From Bugulina stolonifera (Eukaryota; Bryozoa; Gymnolaemata; Cheilostomatida; Bugulidae), in the NCBI GenBank assembly GCA_935421135.1, contig OW285192.1, positions 13,223,501-13,287,500 of the forward strand: a stretch of DNA of 64,000 nt, read 5' to 3'. The notes under the pieces are model-generated. The model was not told where the DNA came from, made no database searches, and saw nothing but the letters and a program-made list of their open reading frames with translations. Shown in pieces: positions 22,301 through 34,303 of this stretch (position 1 is the first letter of the stretch; each line of letters starts with the position of its first letter). Both the position numbers and the translations under genes were made by a program.

Positions 22301-25300
22301 TTTAAAACTTGGTGGATAATGTCTTATGCTTGTAGGCTGTGCAATATTGGCTAGAAATGTTTCTTTCAGGGGATTTAACACCAATTTATGATTTGGTGGT
22401 TGATACATTCTCTCGCTTGCAGCATGTGAAATTATATAGTGGGTAATATATGCATATGAAAGCTGCAAGAATATATTCATATGTAGCATACATACAGTAA
22501 CAGTGACGATATATGACACCAGAAGACATGTAGAATTGATATGCTCTTCACTGACTGTATATGCACCATCCGACGTGTTGTACGTAGGTACCTGATACTT
22601 CTGCACTCTCAGACCCTGAAAGCATCAGTCCTGGTTTGAATCATACCCAACTCATAACTGTATCAGTGTATTCGTGACATTCTAAAGAGTCACTCCTAAA
22701 CTTAAGCTATGTAGATATTGTGTCCGTTTAGTCAGAACAAAGGCTAAAGTAAAACCGTATGAATAGGGAGAGATGTCTGTTTAATCCGACTTTCTATCAA
22801 ATATATAGGGAAGGGGAAGATGATGTGGATCACTCTTGTCTCACTGTCCCACAGGAGTAACACCAATGAGTACAGGAAGTAAAGAGTGCAATGAAGGCGC
22901 CTTAGAGACGGCACAGCTCTGATTGGTCAGTATTTGACTAATTATAACACAATCTGACTGGTAAATCTTTAGGGACAGAGATGTTTTCAAAGATAGAGCT
23001 ACACGTATTCCACTCTACGATCTTTTTACTAAATGTTGTATTATTATATAAAATTGACTTACAAAATGGTCCAGAGGCTTGTTGAAGGTGATGCATATGT
23101 GAGGGGAGAACTCTGCCAACAGCTGGACATCCAGGGCTTCGTCTGTGACAATTTAAACACACACATATTTGCAATATAACACAACATAATGATATTATCG
23201 CGAAGGTCAGAAGAGAGATCAGCCAATACGCATCACTTGAACTTGGTAATAAGTGTGAGTTACATAATGTATCAGGGAAAATTAGAGCAAAACGTACTCG
23301 TACTTACGCATGTATTAATTGTACGTACCTCGTGAATGGTGAAGGTATTCTGCAATATCTGTTGTAAATACCTGAAATGACATTCAGTTAGCTTACATGT
23401 GCAAGATGTGCATGTATTTCAATACATTTCTTAACAAACAGTAGTATAGTTGGCATTTATTACAAAATCATGTACATTGTGCATTAGAAGAATGCTAAAG
23501 TGTAACACTACCCAATTAAATATATTTTACAAAATTAGTAAAGCAAAGTTCTTCAAAGCTGTTAGCAGCTAGATAATGCATACAGTACGAATATGTATTT
23601 TGCATGTTGTACATGAATAATGAGGTAATCGTTATACTGTAGGCACCTGGGGGAGATGACTGTATCTAGGTTTACTAGTACTGTCTGGTTCATCAGCAGC
23701 TGCTGGTTTATCTGAAAAAATAAATAATCCCCTATTGTAAAGGTAAAGGTACATTAACTGCACACAAAGACATTGATGTCTAATAATAATTCTAAAGGGT
23801 AGTCTTCTTTCGATCTAAAACATAAATATAGTAGGCCTACATTTTCTCTGTCTATGTCGTTCATACAATAAAAATATATCATCTACCTACTTGTACAAAA
23901 TATACGAATTTAGTCAGGTTTGCCAGTGCGATGTTACCAAACCCACACTTACTGTTTAGAGCATTTGGTTCCTCCTCAATTGAGCAAACCACAAGTGCTG
24001 GATTGCGTTTATTGACCAATCTATTTTCCTGTTGAAATCGTTTTTGAGCCAGATTTTCACAGACATGACTTTTTAGGTCACTCAAAGAAATCAACCTGCC
24101 GTTCTCTACAATAAAACTAGCAAAGTAGGTTCGCGGACACTGGTCATAATATTGGCATCTGGCCAACTATATGCAGGTTCTCAGGAATACCATGCTGAGA
24201 GAAGGTCACTTCTACACAATACATTAAAACAGATGACTGTTTACAACCATGAAGGATTTCTGACATCAAGTTGTAAAGTTTGAATTTTTCATAAATCTAA
24301 TTTACTGAGTCATTAGGGTTCTATTTCCTACCTCACCATTTTTATTATACCCATTCTTCCTATGTTGTGCATAATATTCCTTGTTGCATACTATAACAAT
24401 TTGTGGAAGGAATTGTCCTACCTCTACATATAATTTAGAATTGCACAAATTACAGTGCATAAAGTGGAAACTTCAAACATAGCTGAGCATGAAAATGGCC
24501 AATACCCGTAGCATAGTAAAAATCATGGATGAAAACCATGGTGACCATGGTAAAGCCATATATAGTGTCTTTGCAGCCTAAATTTCATGGACAGGCCAAC
24601 TTGTTAAGCAATTTTCCGGCACACATCCATCACAGAGTTGCGAAAACATGGGCGTGGGTCGAAAGCAAAATCCTCATTTTCAAAACCCAGATGTACCAAT
24701 GAGCTAAGAATGGTTTTCTCCGACCAAGCCATTTGAACCTAAGCCGGACAGCCATCTTTAAATTTTCATTTGCGAACCAGGTCGGTCCAAGAGGTCGCGA
24801 AGACACTAACAGTCATGTTCTAATATATATTTCAATAATTATATTTTGAACACGTTTCAGTAGTGCCCAGGATGTATAATATGATATTATTGCAATCGAC
24901 TACCTGGTAGATTACACCCTCTATCTTGGTTTCTGCATTTCTGGCAAAGGTTTGAGAGTAATCTTCTCCTGCTTCTAAACAAATAATACAAATACTTAAT
25001 TAGAATAGCCATACAACAGAAAGGTACATCCTAGAAAAGAGGCTTTGTTTAGGTTGAGGAAGTTTCATTCTGGTCAAAGAACAGCATGTTTGTCTCTCAG
25101 AGTGGGGAGTCATGATATACAATATCTTATAAGGATACCCTTATAAAATATTGTATCAAGACTCATTTTTCATTCGAGTTGCAACTTTCTCTCTTGACTG
25201 AATATAAGTTGGATCCAGGGCTAGATCCCATGGTGACTATAACATTCCGATGAAGATATGAAAGTGAATAAGTAGGTCAAATTATGAGCATGTGGGCTGT

Positions 25301-27502
25301 TAGTAATCGATAGTTTTCAGGTGTGGAATTGACATATTATGCATTTCATAAAGAATACTAATTTATATACATGCAAATACATGTATGATTGCTTAATATT
25401 ATCCATGCTAGATAATCCATGCGCGTGTAGGAGTTGGGAAGTTTGCAAAATATGGATTCTGAAAACAGGAGGATGCCGGTGAGTTGTCATCTATGGGTCT
25501 CACCCTCTTGTAGCCCCAATTCTAACATTGTATACACCAAGGTAGGAGTGCTCGCTCAGAGTGAACAGCCCACCCAATCAGGATAGAGAGATAGATAGAG
25601 AACTACTCACAAGATGTTGTATAGTATTATCAATCCAGTTATTAAGAATATGGTCAGGTATCCAAGGAATATATACAGCTCTGTTAACCGACTCATGCCT
25701 TGTCTCTGTAAACATACACCAAAGAATATTGGACTACATACTGTATATACGGCACATTGCACTTACATACATGTACACATGGCCTATATATTACATGTAT
25801 ATACTGTACATACGACCTAGTGTATATGTGCTGCATGTTCACTGTACATATGTACAATATATTATATAACTACCTGAAACTGTACACTTACGCGTAGTCA
25901 TGTACATTGTATGTATACTGAACATTATATAACTATAGGATGATGTGCTAGCTGTGATAAGGATTTTCACAAGTTTCCATATTGCTGCTCAAATTTACCC
26001 CTAGGTAATGCTGGTATAGGTGCTAGGGTACTAATATCTAGAATTAGTCAATATCTTGGTGTGTTGTGTTTCAACACGCATTTTTCCAATAAATCAATTT
26101 CACAAACGAAAACAAGAGCACAAAATGCTGGATAATTATCTTCCGTGTATACTATAATGGGTCTAACTTATCAGCGATATATTCAGGTACGTCATCTACT
26201 GTAGGCCTGCATGTGGTACATGTATGATGCAGGTACAATGTAGATGCAATGCAAATGGGGTGTAGATAAGTACAGACATGTAGGCCTACATGTAATACAA
26301 TACATAATATGACACCTATTAATAATTATGTTACATTACGCATACTAAATAATAATGCTATATTACATTACATACATTATAATGCATCATAAAGGCCTAT
26401 TAATAGGAAAATTATGTATGGTATAAGTATAATAATATACATGTACATGTTAGTAGTGCTACATTATGATATAATTACCTTACATAATATGATGTATGAT
26501 CCATATAGTATAGTACATGTTATTATACATCTGGTATATGATATGTACACGTATAGTATATCATATGATACATATGGCCTATGATATGCACACGTATAGT
26601 ATATCATATGATACATATGGCCTATGATATGCACACGTATAGTATATCATATGATACATATGATATATGATATGTACATAGTATAGTGTACATGTATAGT
26701 GTATCATATTATGATACACTTGGTATGTACACATATAGTCTATCATATGATACATATGGTCTATGATATGCACACGTATAGTATATCATATGATACATAT
26801 GGTATATGATATGCACACGTATAGTATATCATATGATACATATGGTATGTGATATGCACACGTATAGTATATCATATGATACATATGGCCTATGATATGC
26901 ACACGCATAGTATATCATATGATACATATGGTATGTGATATGTACAAGTATAGTATATCATATGATACATATGGTATATGATATGCACACGCATAGTATA
27001 TCATATGATACATATGGTATGTGATATGTACACGTATAGTATATCATTATGTTATGTCATAATATGGTACAAGTATATGAATATGATAATATGCATTTGC
27101 TAGAATAATTGCAGGTACAAACCCAAATTCTACAACAGTTTCCTACTCTCTGATTTTTACTCCTGTAATATTCACAGGTTTCTCTCAGCACAACGTTTAA
27201 ATTCAGCAAGAAAACGATGCTGGAAACTTGTAGAATAGTTACGGAATAAGTAACTCTAGCTCCGAAATAGTAAAGTATGAGTATGGGATGCTTAAAGACT
27301 TAACATAACAATTTACATTGTAAGATAAATTATATCATTGTAATGTGTATTATGCTATGGTGTTTTGACAGCAATATTTTCAGTTAAAATAATAAAAAAA
27401 TCAATTTATTTCCTAACGAACCGAGTTCAAAGTTAAATTTCCACCATACTTCAGTCAGTACTTGGTCACTCACCTTCCATTAAAGTTTACAAATGCTGAC
27501 AT
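16306..27502 (-). CDS. Receptor-type tyrosine phosphatase-like protein, both domains predicted inactive
   Basis: Exons, 5' to 3' on the minus strand: 27502-27474 (ATG), 25703-25611 (membrane segment), 24974-24904, ~24166-23953, 23711-23647, 23371-23329, 23142-23063, 22615-22496, 21258-21137, 20056-19927, 19407-19170, 18926-18850, 18568-18434, 17569-17420, 17117-16973, 16734-16624, 16505-16306. From 24166 onward all phases agree (~609 aa). D2 is clear: ENRSRNRSANILP, KYINATYIKG, YVVTEWPQTKTIPAFWRLV, FWPSG, YWPRF. Its signature loop reads VVSRSGAGKCG instead of VHCSAGxGRTG, so the nucleophile Cys is Ser and the Arg is Lys. WPD is WPR and the Q-loop Gln is gone. D1 is more diverged; its loop begins HSSKSRYV (Cys to Ser, Arg lost) with no WPD segment. 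Membrane segment: YIFLGYLTIFLITGLIILY, then basic residues. The join between 24904 and 24166 is out of phase as read, so a small exon may be missing. No ectodomain was found. Confidence 0.8.
17703..17940 (-). mobile_element. tRNA-derived SINE, family 1
   Basis: Read on the minus strand, the head has an A-box-like TGGTCTAGTGCTAG and a B box GGTTCGAGTCC. A non-tRNA body and an (ATT)n tail follow. It sits in an intron of the phosphatase-like gene. A headless relative lies at 30385-30545. Confidence 0.75.
18105..18320. repeat. Alternating TACGTACATGTA simple repeat
   Basis: About 215 bases of self-complementary purine-pyrimidine alternation (ATGTATACGTAC variants) sit in an intron of the phosphatase-like gene. 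All frames on both strands stay open here only because of the repeat. Confidence 0.95.
19452..19520. repeat. Near-perfect 34-bp inverted repeat (hairpin)
   Basis: Arms 19452-19485 and 19487-19520 pair with one mismatch around a single base. It is in an intron of the phosphatase-like gene. Confidence 0.9.
20092..20940. repeat. 7-bp minisatellite (CAGTCAA/CAGTCAG)n
   Basis: About 850 bases of 7-base units (CAGTCAG, CAGTCAA, TAGTCAG) lie in an intron of the phosphatase-like gene. Variants are mixed without obvious higher-order order. Confidence 0.97.
21337..22144 (+). mobile_element. Solo LTR of an LTR retroelement, copy A
   Basis: The 808-base element begins TGTGATGG and ends CCATTACA, with ATAC duplicated on both sides (21333-21336, 22145-22148). 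It has a TATA box (CTATATAAAG near 21820) and a polyadenylation signal (AATAAA 21871-21876) spaced as in an LTR. No internal region, primer site or protein-coding sequence accompanies it. It is antisense in an intron of the phosphatase-like gene. Open frames inside it are not genes. Confidence 0.85.
25704..27473 (-). other. First intron of the phosphatase-like gene
   Basis: No coding exon is recognised. The interval is rich in TACATGTA-like palindromes and contains the 43-bp satellite at 26540-27045. An ectodomain exon cannot be excluded, but none was seen. Confidence 0.5.
26540..27045. repeat. 43-bp palindromic satellite (~11 copies)
   Basis: Units of about 43 bases contain ATATCATATGATACATATG and GCACACGTATAGT. 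Each is itself strongly self-complementary. The array lies in the first intron of the phosphatase-like gene. Confidence 0.9.
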
Positions 27503-27506
27503 GTTG

Positions 27507-27524
27507 TTAAAGGATCAGTGTCAC
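27507..27524 (+). repeat. Left TTAA plus terminal inverted repeat
   Basis: TTAA is followed by AGGATCAGTGTCAC. It matches in inverted form 32357-32374 with two mismatches in 18 bases. It lies five bases from the proposed start codon of the phosphatase-like gene (27502). Confidence 0.6.
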
Positions 27525-28321
27525 CGTTTTTGTTTACATTTTGAGACACCCATGTGCTCGCTAGAGCGAACGTCATGATTGGTTACTTGAACTTTATTAT
27601 AATTGGCTAACTAAATCGAATGCGCATGTACACGTGTGGGAAAACCCATTGGGTGATCGATGGGAATCAGTTGGCTGTGGACAGAATTAGAATAAAATAT
27701 AATATTTTGCTTTTGCCAAAATGAAATTATTGTTGCAAGATGAAAATGCTATCAAGAGATGATATGATACAAGGTATATGGCAAGCACAGCAAAAATTGC
27801 AATCATTTGATTATCATATCGAATCAATGAAAGTAAATTAATTTTGATTTTAATTTAATTCTTAATGTCAATGTGAATGTACTATGCCAGTGTAGTTGAT
27901 ATTAAAAAAAGTTATTTATACATATGGATATAGCAATGATAATTATTGTTATTTACTTTTTGTTCACATTGGTACATAAGTAATTTGTTAAAATAACATA
28001 CTAGTTACTTATGGCTAATTATTATGAATGTAGCCTACTTTACTATTTTAAACTCTACTAAAATGGATAAAATGCAAGATAAAATATTGGGATTATAATA
28101 TTAAATTGATTAACTATGATTGTTGCTATCTACATATATGTAGGCCTATATACAGCACCTAATCAAAAACTTAATTTATTGAATTTCAAAATAATTGTAT
28201 CCTTTGATTGCAGCCGTAAGTAAAATCAACTTTTGATGACACTATAGTCAACTCATTTGCTTTCTCTGTTGTAATAATAATACTATGATGACTAAAATGT
28301 GTGTAATGAATGCTTCTTTTT

Positions 28322-28438
28322 AGCAGTTTGTCAAGACTATGACCCAGGAATGTCAAGTCCCATCAATGGCAACCTCTTAAAGTCATACTTGAGTGACGAG
28401 GATTGTACCTTGGACACTGAGTTGACTTGTTGTACATA
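28322..28438 (+). CDS. Possible small exon, unrecognised
   Basis: After an acceptor-like TTTTAGCAG, a frame opens for 35 codons (QDYDPGMSSPINGNLLKSYL in part) and stops at a TAG just before 28439. A possible donor lies at 28450 and another exon-like stretch at 29342-29400. No homolog is recognised. A non-coding transcript is equally possible. Confidence 0.2.
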
Positions 28439-28459
28439 GGTATACATAAGGTAAGTGCA

Positions 28460-30819
28460 TCATCAACTTTCGAGGTTCTGTCTAATCAAAAAATGTGAAG
28501 TGTTGACGCATCAGTACAGCAAAACTTTCGCTGTAAACATTGCTGCATGTACATGTTACTTTTCTGTACTGTGGTTTTTGGAATGTAGCCTAGCAAAATT
28601 GGTATCGATTTGATTTGTATTCATCATTTTCAATCTATTACATTGTACCTAGCAGTTATATTCAGTTGCTTAATGTGGTCTGATTTTAGGTACCATCTGT
28701 TGATGTTAATGTACTTTTAAGTGATCCAATGGTATGATAACATGTTCACACAATGTTGTAGAATAGAAACATCTATCAAGCAACATGCTTGAACTGAAGT
28801 ACTTACCAACAATTCGAGCAGCCAAATCAATCGTATGGTTTGTAAAGTATTGACCGGTACCTTCAAATATTAATATTCTGCCACAATTGGAATTTTTTTC
28901 ATTTTTATATGTATTAGTTGCAGTTGGCCTGATATTTCATGTATGATCTTTCAGTAAATAGAATTTCAATGAGTACAGTACATGTTGTATTTGATGCCTG
29001 TGATGGCCAATTCCATTTTGATTTTTTTCTATTTTGTGCAGTTACATTAGTGATCTTTTCTATTTACTAAGTCGATTATTACTGCCCCGTTTCAAGTGAC
29101 CGTAATCCACAAGCTTTAATGTTAACAAGAACTAATATTATGCACTCATGGTTATTTGCAATTAGCCGAGTGGATTTAGTTTTGTTCCCAGATGTCATTA
29201 TTTTGAATTCCAAGATTACTCATGTTTTTTTGTGTTTGCAGCCATAGTAAATGGAAATTACATGCAGCTCAAAATTTATACTTTATAGACTATTATATTT
29301 GATTTTACATTTATTTTGTGCTATTTTTCTTATCTTTCTTAGGCTTTAGGGAGGATTTATTGTACTAGATGAAACTGCAATTTTCCATTTGCAAAGACAT
29401 GTAAGTGCTGTAGTTATGAACATCAATTTACTGATTATTTACCAATACAGTCTCTAGACAAATTTTATTGCCCTCTCCGTTTTATGACACCGAGCTGTGA
29501 TTGCAAGATTAATTTAGGCCTACTAGTATACTTTTGGCAAAGTGCTGGAGACTAAAACCAATAGCCATGGAATCACGTGCACAAGTATAGATCCGCTCAA
29601 ATATGATTCATATACATTTAAACAAAAATGTTTGAAATGATTCTGGCTATTATTTGATTTGTCGTACTTTCTGAAAATGTAACCGTCATTCTTAGTTATT
29701 AATATGAGGACATCAAATGACTATTCAACTTCAATATGTTAAAACATTTATTGTTGATTTACGATATCTGTTTATAACAAAATACAACGATGAAAACAGC
29801 CGAATCCAGAGTAAAATACATGTGTAAAGTATTGAACATGAACAGAAATCATAATGAGATACACAGTCCATGTAGCGTGCCAGCAGAAGTTTGTTTTCAA
29901 TCGTAATCACTCAGCTTGAATGCTGAGGCACTATAACGCTTCACCTTTTATAGAGTTAGTTGTTGAAGAAACCTCTTGGAGTACGGGTGAACTGTACATT
30001 TGGAACGCTTCTTTTGCAATCCAATATGTACTATCTGCAATTCAAATTTGTAGAGCATTTTATTAAGAAAAGTGGTTGTGACCCTCGAAGAGAACACATC
30101 AATAGTTAGTGGCAATGTAGTTTTGGTTGGGTTCAACTCTCACAGCAGAATTTCCCACCCTGTTGAATAGATGATGCTGAAGTACTAGTACTGATAATCA
30201 AGTTAATGTACATAACATATTACTGCTACAACACTTAACTATGCTTTTTCCAACATTGGAGATAAAGATGATATGGTGCAAGCTGGAGAATAGATGAATT
30301 TGAATTTCCACACCAGTGTCTGGTCGCATGGAATTGGTCTAGCTTTGTTCCCGTTCGTTCATACAGCTTTGGAATCTCACTGTGCTAAATAATAATGATA
30401 ATAATATAATATTCATGGCGCCAAACACAATTCTTTAATGTGGCTGCCCGATAGCAGAGCTAGTCGAATGGGTCTCCATGGCTCCTAGAACTGAACATTA
30501 TTATAGTTCGATATGGCACAGAAGGAAGACTTTCGGAATGAAAACCTAAATCACATGGGTTGTCAGTTTTATTAGCTAAAGCATGTGTGTTTTACATTTT
30601 GCAAGAATAAACTGATGAAATTTACCTCAATGAGTTTATAAGTTTGTGCATAAGTTAAATTCAAGAAGACGGTTTTAATGCTACCTTGTAACGAGCCTTG
30701 TCGCTACATAATAAATTATAAACACCTACCAGTAGGAAGAACTGGATGTAGAAATTGAGGTTGGCATTCGATTTACATATTCTTCATCAAAGGTGAGTGT
30801 GTGTCTTTACCCTGCTCAC
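28460..30819. other. AT-rich interval without a supported gene
   Basis: There are only short frames. A minus-strand frame at 30136-29948 may be a 3' exon of the unrecognised gene at 30820-33742, but no clean splice phase was found. It contains the truncated SINE at 30385-30545. Confidence 0.5.
30385..30545 (-). mobile_element. Truncated SINE, family 1
   Basis: It shares the body and (ATT)n tail of the SINE at 17703-17940 (GGCGCCAAACACAAT; ATTATTATAGTTCGATATGG), with the tRNA-like head missing. Confidence 0.7.
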
Positions 30820-33742
30820 CAGATCATTCCTTCTTTCCAACAAACAGTCGAGGTCAACTATGTCTTTATCAATGTCAGGAAAGTTACTTGCTGACAGTAT
30901 TGGAACTAGCCTGTAATCAACACAGTGAGTACATCATAAGATACAAATACGATAAAAACATAAAATGCTTTAGAAATAGAACTTGGCTGTTTTAAACGAA
31001 AAGAAACTTTGACCATGCAAACATACATAAAAGTACACCAGGTTAGCTCAGCTGCATTAGATAGGGGTGAGTTTGTGTCTAATGAAGTTAGTATCAGTCC
31101 CACCAATCTTTTAGATTTAGCCTGAGAAAAGGGGGGGGGGGCTTGAAAGAGTGAATAAACTAAATACAGTAATTCAAATATCTTGGATAGACCAGATCAG
31201 TCAATTGATTATTTTAGAAATAAACTTTATGATGGAATTATTGTTTGCATTTTCGCAGGATATGTATATTGTAAATTCAAAGTTATATTTGAATATGTAT
31301 ATTGTAGATGATTTAATACAACAATACAATAACTTCACACTTTTACAAAGTTCATTGTGACCGATTGTCAAAACTAAATTTAACACTAACTGAAATTTAG
31401 TTTCACCAGTATTGTAATATAAAAATATAAATATATGTTTATGTTAAAATCATAATGATATGATAATCATTTAGATTATTATATTAAATTATATCATAAT
31501 ATAACCTAATTAACATTATAATAATATGAAATATCATAATCACATGATTTCCTTTTTTTGTATTATAAGTTATCTAACTCTTTTCATCATTTAAAAAATT
31601 AATATAAATATTATAATTATTTAATTATTATTATAATAATATTTAATTTCAAACCTAATCATTTGTTTTTTAAACGAAATAAATAAAAAAGAGTACATAT
31701 ATTAAATGCTTACTGTGCTGAGTATTGTGGTAGCTGACAATCTGGCCATAAACTAAGCTCATATTCTTTAGAAAATGAAATTTATGAAATGAAAATCCAA
31801 ATTTCGAACGTCATTCTTAGCATTTCTGTGCACTATAAATTCTCAACTCAATCCATAGACATAGACGAAGATAGATAGTATAGTACCTTGGTACTTGCGA
31901 TAACTCTGTGATCAATTGTATTGTAAACAAAATACCACGTGCAGACCGCTAGCATGGTCATGTGACTTTGTTTTGTTTATAAAATTTGATGCTAGTATGA
32001 TAATCCATAGTTTCGGATAAACAATGGCAGCTATAAAAATAAAACTTTTTTCGAGGGTGTAATATAAATTGAAGGGTGCATGGTTGCAAGTAGTATATGC
32101 TCATGGATTATTTTTGCATTTTTCAGGCTACTTTTGAAAATATTCTCCAAAAACCAAACCTCTCTCTATACAACTTATATAAAAAAATTGCCGTTTAGGG
32201 TGTCTTCATTAAAAAAATCGTCCTAGGGCAGCACATAGCGCATCGCGCGATGCATCATGGGAAGCAGAAATATGTTGAGAGCACAACTCTGCAACTTGTA
32301 ACTTTCCTGCTGCCTTCATTTTAACACAAATCTACATTTGCTGAGCAAGGTAATTAGTGACAGGGATCCTTTAACCTATTAGTGCCAACCAATTAATTTG
32401 ATGTATACCACTCACTTGTAGAAACTGTGTGGTCCTTAACTACCAGAGCATTCAATAGTTCAGCATGCTGTACAATTATTGAGTATTAGTTAGTTCTTGA
32501 GCGTAGAGAGGAGTGATGTTAAACCCAAGTTCAAGCTGCCTAGAGAAACACCTGTAATATGATTGTTTTAGCGTCAATTATCTAATGTCTACTATTAGTT
32601 TATTGCTTCACTTGTGATGAGTGCACTACGACACAGAATGAACACAAACTTACCGCAATGTACATGTATAATATATTCTAAGTGTTTGGTACCAAAGCTA
32701 GGAATGCGCAGAAGACAATCTCCTGAGACTCCCACTATATTATCCCATGCTCACTAAGAAATATATGTATAGACTTAGGACTGTATTGATTAGTAATGTT
32801 GGAGGGTGCAAAGGTGTTACCCCTGAGATTATAAACGTGTGGTTAGAAGTACTGACAGGTGTCCATACAAAGCAGATGCCAGTTTATTATTATTCATCAA
32901 AATATTGTTTTGTCACTTTTGCTGGAAAAGCACTTCATCAATCAAGTCAGCAATAGTACAGTTATATTTACATTGTAAATGTACATTATCATTATGTACT
33001 TATCATATTTTATATAGTCACCATAGAAATGCTCAACTGTAAGCAGAATGAGGTAGATGTAATGGGGCTAAAATTCAGAGGAGAAACTTACTTACCCAAT
33101 TGCTATGGCTGCTCTACCAGCGTTATATGCTTGTACATAAAACATGAGATTGGTAAACTACATGTATATTGTGCAATCTGATCACTAAACTTGTAGTAGC
33201 AGAATACTTACTAGTACAAAGATGATTATAACTGTAGTAATGCTACCATTTTGTAGATGTACACTGTAATACGGCGATTATGACGGTGCCATCATTATTG
33301 TCATAACTGTGGGTTATTTAGTCATATCTAGGAAGGAAAGAGAACAGTTTTCTTATAATGCATTAATACCAGCAAAATATCATCCATCTTTTCTAGTAAT
33401 AGTAAAATAAAGTACACTGTTAGTAATCCCAAGAGTGGTATAAATTATTTAGCAGTAGTAGGCATTGAAAAAGCTAATATGACCTTGCATTACTTACCAT
33501 GTGACCCTGCATTACTTACCATGTGAGTCTGCATTACTTACCGTGTGACCTTGCATTACTTACCATGTGATCCTGCTTTCTTCTACTGAGGATAGACAAC
33601 AAATATATGAAAATATTCCAACATTTATGTGAGGTGTACTTGTATCTGCGTGTACAAAATTGGATTGAAAACACTACTTGTAATTTGAATAGTGTTGGAG
33701 CAATGTTTACGTTGTGACTGGCGCATTTTGCCTCAATAAGAT
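30820..33742 (-). CDS. Unrecognised gene with very small exons (partial)
   Basis: Four consecutive minus-strand exons join in phase: 33742-33711 (32 nt), 33585-33564 (22 nt), 33157-33096 (62 nt) and 30910-30820 (91 nt). They encode ILLRQNAPVTT, RRKQDHM, FTNLMFYVQAYNAGRAAIAI and LVPILSASNFPDIDKDIVDL in part. All boundaries are GT-AG. I do not recognise the family. The 5' exons (perhaps near 33840-33990) and the 3' end (a possible 12-nt exon near 30740, then something around 30163) are unresolved. The intron after the 22-nt exon begins with a 22-bp array that repeats its donor. Confidence 0.5.
31380..31690. other. Very AT-rich stretch
   Basis: Nearly pure A/T with ATAAT-type simple sequence. 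No feature is supported. Confidence 0.7.
32357..32374 (-). repeat. Right terminal inverted repeat plus TTAA
   Basis: GTGACAGGGATCCT is followed by TTAA, mirroring 27507-27524. Just inside is a CpG-containing palindrome (GCATCGCGCGATGC, ~32240). Confidence 0.6.
33478..33563 (-). repeat. 22-bp array repeating a splice donor (~4 copies)
   Basis: On the minus strand the unit is GTAAGTAATGCAGGGTCACATG or close variants. It starts at the donor of the exon ending at 33564, and each copy includes the exon-end bases TCACATG. Confidence 0.85.
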
Positions 33743-34303
33743 CTGAACAAAATATAGTTCAATATAATGGCATAGAAATGTCACTGAGTGAGGACATACA
33801 TGTATATTATATTCTAAACTCGGTCAATAAAGTATCTCCAGCTGTTACATCATTGCTACCATTTTTTGAACTTTAATTTCAAAAATATTCCTTAGAATCC
33901 GAGGCAATAGCCTTAATGATGTTGGCATTAGATACAACGACCTTTGTATGAATGAGTAAACATCAAGTCGATATCTTTGAGTGCATACGCACTTTGGATA
34001 TACATATACATGTACATGCTTCACATATTATACATGTATAGGCGTATATATGTGATTTCCGGCTGTCAGTTGCAATGAATGGAATGAAAATAATATTTGT
34101 GTAAGAATATGGTACTCTAGTGTCTCAAGTAACTACATGTATATACTATTATGGCACACAATGGTGATCTAAAAGGTGGCCACTCCCATTTAATTTAGTG
34201 TAATTGTTATTCAACAATTCAGTTTCTAAAGTAGAAAATGGACAACTCACCAACTACGTAATAATAATATACTCTTGCTTAGCACGCAATACTGAATTGA
34301 TAT

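Larger units (their letters stand above)
27507..32374. mobile_element. Possible TTAA-type DNA transposon or two MITE remnants
   Basis: The 4.87-kb interval is bounded by TTAA and inverted AGGATC..TGTCAC termini, the arrangement of piggyBac-like elements. No transposase was recognised. The interior contains at least one exon of a minus-strand gene (30820-30910), so it may be two separate short elements rather than one unit. Confidence 0.35.

Noticed and set aside
25090..25160. Inverted repeat around TTATAAGG as a transposon
   Set aside because: Arms are short and imperfect, and no target duplication is visible.
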